DNA of 29,998 nt, taken from Promethearchaeota archaeon. GTDB lineage: Archaea; Asgardarchaeota; Lokiarchaeia; Sigynarchaeales; SOKP01. The stretch's first letter is position 1; each line of letters begins with the position of its first letter. A program made the translations under genes and the position numbers. This document shows, piece after piece, positions 8,445 to 16,750 of the stretch. The stretch lies in contig JAEOTL010000546.1 in the NCBI GenBank assembly GCA_016839845.1, positions 1 to 29,998 of the forward strand. The letters run 5' to 3'. The notes beneath the pieces were generated by a model that did no database searches, was not told the DNA's origin, and worked only from the letters and a program-made list of their open reading frames with translations.

Positions 8445-9620
8445 TTAGTTTAATTTAAGAGGATATCTTCGGTATTTTTCGATAGCATCTCTTAAAACTC
8501 TTAAGTTTTCCATAGAGCAATTCAAAATATTGTGAGATGGTCCCACGAAGTAGCCCCCATTATAACCAGCAATTTTCACGCATCGCTTTACTTCTTCAAC
8601 AATATCCTTTTGAGTCCCAAAATTAAGAATGCGACTTGAATCTATTCCTCCCATAAAACTTAATTTATCTCCAAGAGACTGCTTTAAATGACCTAAATCA
8701 ACACCCGCAGCCGGTTCTAATGCTTGAATGCAATCAAGTCCCGCTTCTACCATTGAAGGTAGATTCTTGTCTATGTATCCACAAGAATGTTGTACAATAA
8801 GCATTCCTCGTTTTTTACACGCATCATATATCTGTTTATAATATGGTAGAATGAACTTCTTGAAATGCTCGATTGATAAAATTGGTCGTCCTTTGTAGCC
8901 TAAATCATCTGAAAAAAAAACGATATCAGCACCAGCTTCATGAACACGCTTGATAATTTCTATATTTAATTTTGTGTACTCCTTCAATATTTCATGAATA
9001 AACTGGGGATTTTTTCTGATATAATAAGCCACCCGACTCATGGTTAAACCTTCAAATAATGATTCGTGGATAGCTATTGGACACCACACCATTGGATATA
9101 AATATTCTTTTAGACTTTCTACATAATCATCCCAAATCTGGGGTGTATAGTTTAATCTCTCATTGATATGATCGCTGGGTTTCCCAAATTTATCCCAATA
9201 AGAGTGCACTATTTCAGGAGTCTTAAAATATCCATCATAATACCACATATACATTATACCTGTGTCTGGTTGTTTAACAAATTTCCATAATCTTCCATCA
9301 GTAGCACTAAGAATACAATCAGGATGTTCTGGGGGAGCATAAGTCATGACTTCTTTATACATTTTTGCACCCCAGGGGCTCATCGCATGACAATCGACAT
9401 TCCAGTATCTCAATTCAGTGATGTCTCCAGCCCAACAATATTTCACTTTTGAAAAATTATGTCCCACCATTGTTTTATATTTACTGTATTCATCAGTCTT
9501 TAGGAACATTTGATAAGAGCTAGCAGATTTTTCAAATCCTAAATAATGGACGGGAAGCTTATCAATATTATCATTAAGTTCTAAAGTCCTAATTACCCGT
9601 TCTCTTTTTGATAAATTCAT
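8445..9620 (-). CDS. UroD/MtaA-fold methyltransferase-like protein, HxC variant, paralog 1
   Basis: 391 residues with the same fold as the gene at 5147. It begins LSKRERVIRTLEL, and the C-terminal half is highly conserved with the paralog at 10675. The zinc motif HSCG is intact (H278, C280). At the third ligand position, where MtaA has APGCG, this protein has GPSHN (H363), so the zinc site would be His-Cys-His. DIVFFSDDLGYKGRP at 232-246 carries the acidic active-site segment. Such proteins normally move a methyl group between a corrinoid protein and a thiol, but no corrinoid protein is present in this window. It is transcribed away from the TIM-barrel gene and converges with the glycosidase gene. 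Fold certain, reaction unknown. Confidence 0.83.
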   Translation of the reverse strand: MNLSKRERVIRTLELNDNIDKLPVHYLGFEKSASSYQMFLKTDEYSKYKTMVGHNFSKVKYCWAGDITELRYWNVDCHAMSPWGAKMYKEVMTYAPPEHPDCILSATDGRLWKFVKQPDTGIMYMWYYDGYFKTPEIVHSYWDKFGKPSDHINERLNYTPQIWDDYVESLKEYLYPMVWCPIAIHESLFEGLTMSRVAYYIRKNPQFIHEILKEYTKLNIEIIKRVHEAGADIVFFSDDLGYKGRPILSIEHFKKFILPYYKQIYDACKKRGMLIVQHSCGYIDKNLPSMVEAGLDCIQALEPAAGVDLGHLKQSLGDKLSFMGGIDSSRILNFGTQKDIVEEVKRCVKIAGYNGGYFVGPSHNILNCSMENLRVLRDAIEKYRRYPLKLN

Positions 9621-9716
9621 TCTTAAAATTATATTGAGTATATTCTTAAAAAAGTTTCTACAATAGTCTTAATACTTAGTTACATTACCGTAAATTATAA
9701 GAAAAGAAATGAATTA

Positions 9717-9725
9717 TTATAAAAA
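9717..9725 (+). promoter_or_regulatory. Candidate archaeal TATA box for the TIM-barrel gene
   Basis: TTATAAAAA lies with its centre 30 nt before the ATG at 9751. This is the spacing expected if transcription starts at or just before the start codon. No GGAGG-like site lies between, so the message may be leaderless. Confidence 0.4.
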
Positions 9726-9750
9726 CTAATATTAAGGTTGATTTTACTCT

Positions 9751-10653
9751 ATGAGACTTGGAATTGCCCCACTGTCTGTAAACTTTATTTTAGATCGAGT
9801 TATTAGAGAAAAGGGGTTGGAAGGATTGTTATCATTTCGTTTTCCTGATGTGATAGAAAGAGTTGCTAAAGCTGGATATAATCATTGTGAGATTACAATG
9901 GATGCTTTTCAGGTATTTCCAATTCAGATAACAGGAGAGAATATTAACGAGTTAAAACAAATCAAAAAAGATTATGGGATAACCTACTCCGTCCATATGC
10001 CATTACAAAGTATCGAGATGGCTGGTCCAAACAAATTTATCCGTGAGGGAAGTGTAAACGCTTTAGTTGATGCATATAATTCTTTAAAAAATCTAGAAAA
10101 TGATATTGAAATGTTCATCATACACCCTTCGGGTGATACGGTGACTGATATCCTTAAATTCATCCAAGATCCAGAAATTAGTCATGTGGCAACAAATCTA
10201 TTTATTGATTTTGCTGTACAAAGTCTGAGCATATTTATAGAAGAAACTGGTATAGATCGCAGGAAAATTGGTATTGAGAACATTGAATTTCCCCTTGAGG
10301 GAACAATAAAAATTATTCAGGAGTTAAATACAAAACTTTGCCTTGATACTGCCCACTTATTAGGAAGATTTTCTGGGGATTATGATCTCATTGAAATAAC
10401 GAAAAAATATTTTGATTTAATAGGTGAAATTCACTTACAAGATTATATTGATAATCCTCTTGCTGATCATGGAGTGCTTGGAACAGGAAAGCATTTTCCT
10501 CCTGATTTTATGAACTTTATTCAGGATCTAAACTATCAAGGCCCTTGTGTATTTGAATTAAATGAGAAGGAAGCGTTTGAATCAGTTAGATACATAAAAA
10601 ACCTTCCCTCCAAAATTGAAATTCCTGACATTAAAAATCAACCATTCTTTTAG
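9751..10653 (+). CDS. Xylose isomerase-like TIM-barrel protein (sugar phosphate isomerase/epimerase family)
   Basis: 300 residues of the AP endonuclease 2/xylose isomerase-like barrel. Candidate metal ligands follow the family order: H82 (VHMPLQ), H125 (IIHPSGD), E176 (GIENIEFP), D199 and H202 (LDTAH), H228 (GEIHLQDY), H240 (DHGVLGTG) and E269 (FELNE). These divalent-metal enzymes include sugar epimerases, isomerases, dehydratases and some phosphodiesterases. Context (a GH36-like enzyme, a dehydratase, a GPH symporter) favours a sugar or sugar-acid substrate. The gene is a single + strand transcription unit between two - strand UroD paralogs. CbiR, a barrel of the same superfamily that acts on cobamides, was considered because of the UroD neighbours, but its N-terminal features are not recognisable. 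Confidence 0.83.
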   Translation: MRLGIAPLSVNFILDRVIREKGLEGLLSFRFPDVIERVAKAGYNHCEITMDAFQVFPIQITGENINELKQIKKDYGITYSVHMPLQSIEMAGPNKFIREGSVNALVDAYNSLKNLENDIEMFIIHPSGDTVTDILKFIQDPEISHVATNLFIDFAVQSLSIFIEETGIDRRKIGIENIEFPLEGTIKIIQELNTKLCLDTAHLLGRFSGDYDLIEITKKYFDLIGEIHLQDYIDNPLADHGVLGTGKHFPPDFMNFIQDLNYQGPCVFELNEKEAFESVRYIKNLPSKIEIPDIKNQPFF

Positions 10654-10674
10654 ATAAACTACTTTTCTTTAGGA

Positions 10675-11832
10675 TTAATTTAATGGATAACTTCGATGTT
10701 TCTCTATAGCGGCTCTCATTGCAAGGATATTATCCCAAGGAATATTTAGAATATCGTGACTGGGTCCAACGAAGTATCCCCCACCAGAACCAGCAATATT
10801 AATGGTATGTCTTACATTTTCTTCAACTTCTTTTGGAGTACCGTAAGTTAGGACACCTGACGAATCTAATCCTCCCATGAAACATAAACGATCCCCTAGT
10901 GACTCTTTTAATCCCTTTAAATCTACTCCCGCAGTTGCTTCTAGAGATTGGATGCAATTTAGTCCAGCATCAGCTAAATCAGGTAAAAAAGGATCTACTT
11001 TCCCACAAGAATGAAGTACTACTAAAACTCCCCTTTTTTTACAAGCTTGATAAATTCTCTTATGATATGGAAGGATAAATTCTCGAAATACTTTTTGTGA
11101 AAAGAATTGATTTTCTTTATAACCTAGATCATCCCCAAAGGTTACAATATCTACACCCGCTTCACTTAGTCTTTTGATGATCTCTATGTTGACTTTAGTA
11201 TATTCATCCATAACCGTATGGAGAAAGCTAGGATTTTTTCGAGTATAATAAGCAAAACGGAGAAATGTGATGCCCCCAATTAAAACTTCAGATGGGTTAA
11301 TTGGTAAGTTTGCCATTGGATAGAAATAAGGTGCGAGTACTTCAACAAAATCCTCCCATACTTGAGGAGAATAATTAATTCTATTATTAATTAATTCTGT
11401 GGGTTTTCCATGTTGATCCCAATATGAAAATAAGATTTCTGGGGTTTTAAAATATCCATCTACATACCAAGAATACTCTAATCCAGTATTTACTTGTTTA
11501 ACGTTTTTATATACTCTTCCATCCATGATATTAAGGCGACATCCAGGAAATTCTTCAGGAGCGTTTCTGTATCTTACTTTTATTTTAATCTCCCCAAAGG
11601 GATCCATCCCCCATAAATCCACGTTCCAAAATCTTGGTTCAGTAATATAATACCTAACTTTAGAAATGTTGCTTTTTACCCAACCGTGGTTTTCTTTTCT
11701 TTCCTCTGAATCCTTAAACGTTTGGAAAGATTGGCCAGTCTGTTCAAATCCAAAGTAATGGATCGGAACTTTATCGGGTTCTCCTTGGAGTTCAAGCGCC
11801 TTAAAAACTCTTTCTCGTTTTGATAATCCCAT
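10675..11832 (-). CDS. UroD/MtaA-fold methyltransferase-like protein, HxC variant, paralog 2
   Basis: 385 residues and a close paralog of the gene at 8445. The two share the opening LSKRERV, the NYSPQVWEDFV/NYTPQIWDDYV segment, the DDLGYK block and most of the last 110 residues. HSCG is intact (H274, C276) and the third ligand position is again His (GPSHD, H359). The pair therefore differs as a group from the 5147 protein, which has HSDG. The two genes lie on the - strand on either side of the TIM-barrel gene, as a duplication split by another gene would. Its stop is 21 nt past the stop of that gene, in convergent arrangement. Function beyond the fold is unknown. Confidence 0.83.
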   Translation of the reverse strand: MGLSKRERVFKALELQGEPDKVPIHYFGFEQTGQSFQTFKDSEERKENHGWVKSNISKVRYYITEPRFWNVDLWGMDPFGEIKIKVRYRNAPEEFPGCRLNIMDGRVYKNVKQVNTGLEYSWYVDGYFKTPEILFSYWDQHGKPTELINNRINYSPQVWEDFVEVLAPYFYPMANLPINPSEVLIGGITFLRFAYYTRKNPSFLHTVMDEYTKVNIEIIKRLSEAGVDIVTFGDDLGYKENQFFSQKVFREFILPYHKRIYQACKKRGVLVVLHSCGKVDPFLPDLADAGLNCIQSLEATAGVDLKGLKESLGDRLCFMGGLDSSGVLTYGTPKEVEENVRHTINIAGSGGGYFVGPSHDILNIPWDNILAMRAAIEKHRSYPLN

Positions 11833-11916
11833 TGTGTTAAACTATAAATAGTCTTATCTCGAAACTTATTCTAATAATAATTTTAATTAAAAAAAATAGT
11901 TTAGGAAATTTGAATT

Positions 11917-13344
11917 ATGAATGAATCTCAAATTGAAGGAACAGAAAAATCACGACACTCAAGATTGTTTTTCGCATCTAATGCGTCCTATCAATTCACA
12001 GCCACCTTTCTGGGGGCAACTCAGGCTATCTTTCTATTTGCTTATTATGAAACTATTTTAGGTTTAAGCGTATGGTTTATTGTATTAGCCATGGTAATAT
12101 TTACAATATATGATGCGATAAATGACCCTATTATGGGATTTTTGCTTGACCGGAATACAAAATTAACAAGAAGGTGGGGGAGGCGGTTTCCGTGGATAGT
12201 CATTGGAGTAGCTCCATGGTGTTTATCAGTATGGATGTTATATTCAGCTCCAGATGTGGCAACTTCAAGTGATTGGTCAGTTTTTTTCTGGCTCTTAGCG
12301 TCTTTATTTCTTTTTGACACGTTTGGAACTCTGGTTGTTGTAAACATTTCTGCTCTTAGACCGGATTTGTTTAGAAAGGAGGGAGAACGAAGAACTCTCT
12401 CCGGATTTTTTGCTTTTTTTGATATGATCGCTCAAGCACTTGGAATGCTAATACCTCCTCTTTTTCTGGGAGCGGGAGGGCGAAGTGATTTTGCATTCAT
12501 GGGAGCTTTAATAGCTGTCATTGCATTAGTAAGTGCAGTGCTTTTCCTCCCCGGGATGAGAGAGGATAAAGTTGTAATTGATCGATATTACTCCTCCGAA
12601 TACAAAAGGATGGGTTTATTTAAAGGAGCAAAGGAAGTTTATAAACAAAAGAGTTTCATATTCTTTTTCATTGGAATATTAGCTTTTCATACTGCTACAA
12701 ATTTGATGACCGGTAATGCTATATACTTATTAAATTTCGCACTTCGCTGGACGCCTGATATGTTAACCTTCATTTTTGCAGCATTACTTACTGGGGCTCT
12801 GATTTCAATACCTTTCTGGAGGTTCGTTGTTTTGCGACGAACGGGTGATACAAAAAAGACACTCTCAATCGGAGGTTTAGTCCTTGCTGCTTCATTGATA
12901 CCCTTGTCTTTTGTCACGGATTTTGTGGGGTTCCTAATTGTTATGTTTATAGCGGGATTTTGTATGGGCGCAATGTGGTCCTTTTTCTTCCCTGTCATCG
13001 AAGCGAATGTTATGGATGATTATGTGGTAAGAACAGGGAAGAATCAGAAAGGAGTCCTTGCAGGATTTTCTTCAGTTCTTCACAGATTAACTGCTTTCAT
13101 AGATGAACTGATTATTGCCATAACCCATACAGCTACCGGGTTTGTTGCAGGGATTGCTGATTATGCTACCATGGCTGCTACTGCTGATGATATTGGTTTG
13201 GTAGTTTTCGGGGTGCAATTATTGGCGGGAATTGTCCCAATGATTATACTTGTAATAGGAACTCTGATTTTTTGGAAATTTTACCCCTTAACACCAGAAA
13301 AAGTCTTAGAAAACAAGCAAAAACTCCTAGAACTGGGTTTCTAG
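11917..13344 (+). CDS. GPH-type (MelB-like) sugar:cation symporter
   Basis: 475 residues, very hydrophobic, with about twelve membrane segments. YDAINDPIMGFLLDR at 65-79 and RRWGRRFPWIVIG at 85-97 are the signature loops of the glycoside-pentoside-hexuronide:cation symporter family within the MFS. D66, N69 and D70 match the cation-site region of MelB, and the RR-GRR loop is the MFS motif A equivalent. The protein should bring glycosides or free sugars into the cell together with Na+ or H+. It is the natural uptake partner for the cytoplasmic GH36-like enzyme, which has no signal peptide. AGGA about 11 nt before the ATG may be a ribosome binding site. It is divergent from the paralog-2 gene and convergent with the next gene. 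Confidence 0.88.
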   Translation: MNESQIEGTEKSRHSRLFFASNASYQFTATFLGATQAIFLFAYYETILGLSVWFIVLAMVIFTIYDAINDPIMGFLLDRNTKLTRRWGRRFPWIVIGVAPWCLSVWMLYSAPDVATSSDWSVFFWLLASLFLFDTFGTLVVVNISALRPDLFRKEGERRTLSGFFAFFDMIAQALGMLIPPLFLGAGGRSDFAFMGALIAVIALVSAVLFLPGMREDKVVIDRYYSSEYKRMGLFKGAKEVYKQKSFIFFFIGILAFHTATNLMTGNAIYLLNFALRWTPDMLTFIFAALLTGALISIPFWRFVVLRRTGDTKKTLSIGGLVLAASLIPLSFVTDFVGFLIVMFIAGFCMGAMWSFFFPVIEANVMDDYVVRTGKNQKGVLAGFSSVLHRLTAFIDELIIAITHTATGFVAGIADYATMAATADDIGLVVFGVQLLAGIVPMIILVIGTLIFWKFYPLTPEKVLENKQKLLELGF

Positions 13345-13352
13345 ACCTTAAT

Positions 13353-13379
13353 TCTTTTTTCTTTTCTTATCTAATTTTT
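13353..13379 (+). terminator. T-rich archaeal-type terminator candidate
   Basis: After the symporter stop codon the + strand carries T runs of six (13355-13360), four and four within about 25 nt, with no hairpin. Archaeal RNA polymerase commonly stops at such oligo-T tracts. The tract reaches the end of the convergent gene at 13378. Confidence 0.35.
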
Positions 13380-14598
13380 AACCAAAGTAGAGTTTTTCTT
13401 TCATAGCACTATTAGTCTCTTTAAGGAGATTTCTTTTTAGCCTACTATCAAATTCTCTATTTTTTGAATTTAATAAAAGTTCTACATCTTCTCTTGTGAC
13501 GTTATTTTTACCTTGTTTTTTTGCCCAGTTAACTATTTCAAATATAATCGCACCTTCTTCACCACCAATAAAACTAGGTAAATAAATGTTTGAAATTCTT
13601 TCTGAATTATAAAAGGTACGAACAAAGAGTCCTTTATTTTCAAGTATTTTATACAAGTGGGGAACAAATTCAGCAGGAGCGTCAATTACTACATTTTTGT
13701 GAGCATTCTGTATTTTTTTATACAAGTCTATCCACTCATCTGCACCTTGTGGACTTCTTCCCAATCCCGGTACCCATTGAATTCCTGTTAATTGAGGGAT
13801 ATTTAACAGATCATCCAAATACTTAATCTGATTAGGGCCATCCATATGATATAAAGCACAATCCATATGTTCTATTTGGGCTATTATATCCGGGAGTGCG
13901 AATCGTTTAAACCACTTTGGATTTAACATTGCACTAAAATCACATTGAACAGTATAATATCTTTTCCGAGACCACACGTTAAGCCAGTTATTACATCCAT
14001 CACAATGATTACTAATTATCTCTTGTAACTTATCATAGACTTTCAATAATTTTTCCAGAATAATTTCTCTACATGTATCAATAATCTCAGGTTTTCTTTT
14101 CATAGTAAGTAAGATATTGGAGGGACCCAAAAATGACGAAAGAATATCCAATACTCCACCCAAATCAGTAATTGAAAGGTGATAATTATTTCCAGCTCGT
14201 TCTGCAGCATATTCTGTAATTTTTAATAGTCTGGAATACCATTCATTATTCTGGCTCAATTTTGCTTTTTCTAGTAATCCTATGATATCTTGTGGCTCTG
14301 TCGGGCGGCTAAACCATATGGTTCTACTTGCCACCTTAGGAGTAACTCCAAAAATTGCAGATACAATACCTGGACCATAATTAGGAAAGTAAGAGGGAAC
14401 AGATTCTCCCCCAAAAAAGGTGAGTTCTGCTCGTTTTTCGTACCCATCTAAGGATGCTTCAATTCCATCAAAGTTTTCTGCAAGACTCCAATCTTCACCA
14501 ATAACATCTAGATAACCTCCGAGTTTTCCCCTTTTTTTGGGATAAAAATATGAAATTACCGGGCGGTCAATTAATTCATGCTCCCACCATGCTTCCAT
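13378..14598 (-). CDS. Divergent UroD-fold protein (N-terminus probably extends upstream of the ATG)
   Basis: 406 residues, of a UroD-like subfamily distinct from the other three. It opens with MEAWWEHELIDRPVISYF, and the methyltransferase-type motif is HMDG (H251, D253). Other conserved-looking segments are QWVPGLGRSP at 274-283 and VVIDAPAEFVPHLY. The 23 codons upstream of the ATG are open, and their last 12 residues read LKEDLEEAKERM. That is a natural helix start for this subfamily, but no ATG, GTG or TTG occurs there; ATA codons at 14641-14643 and 14635-14637 are the only near-cognate starts. It follows the DUF169 gene by 69 nt and is the last gene of a - strand operon. Reaction unknown. 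Confidence 0.72.
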   Translation of the reverse strand: MEAWWEHELIDRPVISYFYPKKRGKLGGYLDVIGEDWSLAENFDGIEASLDGYEKRAELTFFGGESVPSYFPNYGPGIVSAIFGVTPKVASRTIWFSRPTEPQDIIGLLEKAKLSQNNEWYSRLLKITEYAAERAGNNYHLSITDLGGVLDILSSFLGPSNILLTMKRKPEIIDTCREIILEKLLKVYDKLQEIISNHCDGCNNWLNVWSRKRYYTVQCDFSAMLNPKWFKRFALPDIIAQIEHMDCALYHMDGPNQIKYLDDLLNIPQLTGIQWVPGLGRSPQGADEWIDLYKKIQNAHKNVVIDAPAEFVPHLYKILENKGLFVRTFYNSERISNIYLPSFIGGEEGAIIFEIVNWAKKQGKNNVTREDVELLLNSKNREFDSRLKRNLLKETNSAMKEKLYFG

Positions 14599-14667
14599 TC
14601 TCTCCTTAGCTTCTTCAAGATCCTCTTTAAGTAGTATGTTTATGCACCTTGACTTGATTGGAGAATT

Positions 14668-15483
14668 CTATTTCTTTTCTTTAACCAAAGTTCCTCCAGA
14701 TCGATCCGTTGCTTTTTTCGCAAAAGATGCTTGAAATCCAGGTTTATAATTCATATATTTTGGAATAGGATATCTCAATCCAGCTTTATGAGTTGCCACT
14801 AAACCTTCTAATACCAATTCTAATTTACTATTGGGTATAGAATACATAACTTCGTGATCTTCTGCTCCTCCCCAAATTCTATCTCCATTTCCTAATATGA
14901 CTAATTGAGGTTTGTCAGTTTGAATCGTCTTTATAACACCAATATGACAAGATCCAATCCTACCAGCATCTGTAAATTCAAGCATTCCCCCTTCCATATA
15001 TAAGTAAGCTTGAGTTAACCGCATTGCTTGTGCTGGTAAACAATATATTTGAACAACATCCGGAACAATTTTAGTTCTGGTTAAAGGAGAGATAACAAGC
15101 CCTATATACTCATTATTAAATGTATATATAAATTTTTGAAGTTTCTTTGATGTTTCTAAATCCTTTGCGTACAGTCCTATATTAAATTGATTACCCCAGT
15201 TTGCACTTTCTTCTGTAATTAGATCCCATCCATACACTGTCCGCGCTAACCTACAGACACAATCTTTTTCAGTAACAGAAACAGTCCATCCATAAGATCG
15301 AGCCATTCTAAAGTTCTGACAAATAAAGTTTTGAATTTTTAAGTCTCTATCCGGTCGTTTACTATTAGGAGGAATTTCGTCTTCATTTTTTATTAATTTT
15401 ATTGCTATAGGAAAGGTCTGTGGTCTTAAAAGTTCCTCAAATCTTTTGCCAAGATCATGATACTTCTTCAGTTCTTCACTCAT
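14668..15483 (-). CDS. DUF169 family protein
   Basis: 271 residues. The protein matches the DUF169 family (Pfam PF02596) in overall pattern: an opening helix (LGKRFEELLRPQTFPIAIKL), a cysteine-containing segment (KDCVCRLARTVYGW), and a long C-terminal half with VVQIYCLPAQAMRLTQAYLY and GGAEDHEVMYSIP. The molecular function of this family is not established. Members are frequent in anaerobes and sit beside iron-sulfur or corrinoid-related genes. Here the gene lies between an HdrD-like iron-sulfur protein (61 nt upstream) and a UroD-fold protein (69 nt downstream), all in the same direction. That suggests a shared pathway. Four cysteines (FICQNF, DCVC, GSCHIG) could bind a metal or cluster. The stop is TAG, in frame with the next gene. 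Confidence 0.8.
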   Translation of the reverse strand: MSEELKKYHDLGKRFEELLRPQTFPIAIKLIKNEDEIPPNSKRPDRDLKIQNFICQNFRMARSYGWTVSVTEKDCVCRLARTVYGWDLITEESANWGNQFNIGLYAKDLETSKKLQKFIYTFNNEYIGLVISPLTRTKIVPDVVQIYCLPAQAMRLTQAYLYMEGGMLEFTDAGRIGSCHIGVIKTIQTDKPQLVILGNGDRIWGGAEDHEVMYSIPNSKLELVLEGLVATHKAGLRYPIPKYMNYKPGFQASFAKKATDRSGGTLVKEKK

Positions 15484-15544
15484 TTTTATTCAGCTTTTTT
15501 ACTTTATTTTTTTTTGTATCTCTCTTTTCAATTTATAATATTAT

Positions 15545-16723
15545 TCACTCAATAACCTCGATTTCTAATTGATCGATTATTTCCATCAAGTCTAGGATTT
15601 CCAAATCAAACTTATAATTGCTATTTGCATCATCTAAATTTGTCCTGCAGAAAGGGCACGTTGAGGACACTACAGTTGCTCCAGTTTCCTTTGCTTCTTC
15701 AAGTCTTTCTTTGGAAACTTCAACTGCCCATCCAGGATACCCAATTTTGACGCCCCCTCCCGCACCACAACACCACGCGAAATTTCTGTTTCTTTTCATC
15801 TCTACCAACTTTAACCCCGTAATCCCTTTGTAAATACCTCTTGGGAGTTCATAAATTCCCATATGTCTGCCAAGATGACAAGGATCATGATATGTTACAG
15901 TTTTGCTGTATGTAGTTATGAATTTAATTTTATTCTTAGTCAAAAGATTTGATACAACTTCTAATGTATGCAGTACTTCAAAATCGTATTCTTCCCCAAA
16001 TTTTTCAAAATCTTTCTTGAAAGTCTTATAACACCCAGCACATGAGGTCACTACTTTCTTGGCTCCTGTTTGTTTTATTTGGGCTAGGTTATACTTCATA
16101 TAATCCTTTGAAATGTTTACCTGTCCAGTTCTTATCATAGGACTCGTACAACAGTGTTCGTCTATAAGTGTGAAATCAATCCCTACTTTTTTAAGGAATC
16201 TAATGGTTGAATCCCGTAGATTTTTTTGACGATAATTTGAGGTACATCCGATATAGTATACCCATTCTGCTTGATCTGGCAAATTATACTGGATTTTTAA
16301 ATCTTGGTTATCAGAATTAGGATCCCCATAAGGATTACAGCTTTCCTCACAGCGAGATACTAAAAATTCTTGATTTTTTGCAGGACCAATGTTTTTTACA
16401 GCCAATTCTCTTAAAGCTTCAATCATATCAACGATATAATCGCCATGAGGTGCTTGGCATGCATCCATACATGCCCCGCAGGTTGTACACGCAAAAATGG
16501 GATCCATTAACTCCGCATTCCATTCTAAATCACCAAGAAGTACACCTCTGATTGTCCTTATTCTTCCTGATGGCCAATAGGATTCAAATAGGAATTTTTC
16601 ACCCGAAGGACAGCTCTTCTCAAAATTCTTATACCCATATTTACAGGTACTACATTTAATACACCTGTCAAATGCCATCTCAAGGTATTCCTTTCCTTTC
16701 AGATCAAGGTCAATTTCTGTCAT
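15545..16723 (-). CDS. HdrD/GlpC-like iron-sulfur protein with two CCG domains
   Basis: 392 residues. An N-terminal ferredoxin part has C21, C24, C27, C38 and C79, C82, C85, C89. Two CCG (DUF3483/PF02754) domains follow, of the kind that bind the catalytic clusters of heterodisulfide reductase HdrB/HdrD. Domain 1 has C160, C191-C192 and C228/C231; domain 2 has C282, C318-C319 and C356/C359. In domain 1 the usual CCGxP reads CCTSP, while domain 2 keeps CCGAGGG. The first ferredoxin motif is also spaced out, with ten residues between the third and fourth cysteines. The protein probably passes electrons in the cytoplasm to or from a disulfide or flavin partner. Its operon mates are the alpha/beta hydrolase, DUF169 and UroD-fold proteins. 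The partner is unknown. Confidence 0.87.
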   Translation of the reverse strand: MTEIDLDLKGKEYLEMAFDRCIKCSTCKYGYKNFEKSCPSGEKFLFESYWPSGRIRTIRGVLLGDLEWNAELMDPIFACTTCGACMDACQAPHGDYIVDMIEALRELAVKNIGPAKNQEFLVSRCEESCNPYGDPNSDNQDLKIQYNLPDQAEWVYYIGCTSNYRQKNLRDSTIRFLKKVGIDFTLIDEHCCTSPMIRTGQVNISKDYMKYNLAQIKQTGAKKVVTSCAGCYKTFKKDFEKFGEEYDFEVLHTLEVVSNLLTKNKIKFITTYSKTVTYHDPCHLGRHMGIYELPRGIYKGITGLKLVEMKRNRNFAWCCGAGGGVKIGYPGWAVEVSKERLEEAKETGATVVSSTCPFCRTNLDDANSNYKFDLEILDLMEIIDQLEIEVIE

Positions 16724-16750
16724 ATAATTTTAACACGTTAAGTTTGATGT

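Noticed and set aside
9751..10653. Cobamide-remodelling enzyme CbiR
   Set aside because: The fold is the same superfamily and UroD-like neighbours made it tempting, but the N-terminal pattern I associate with CbiR is not visible, and the sugar context is a simpler explanation.
12045..12347. 100-codon open frame antisense to the symporter gene
   Set aside because: It is a complement of conserved transmembrane coding sequence and shows no family features of its own.
14668..14670. TAG between the DUF169 and UroD-fold genes as a pyrrolysine codon
   Set aside because: TAG also ends the genes at 1878, 10653, 13344, 23049 and 29534, so it acts as an ordinary stop here. No pyl genes or methylamine methyltransferases are in the window.
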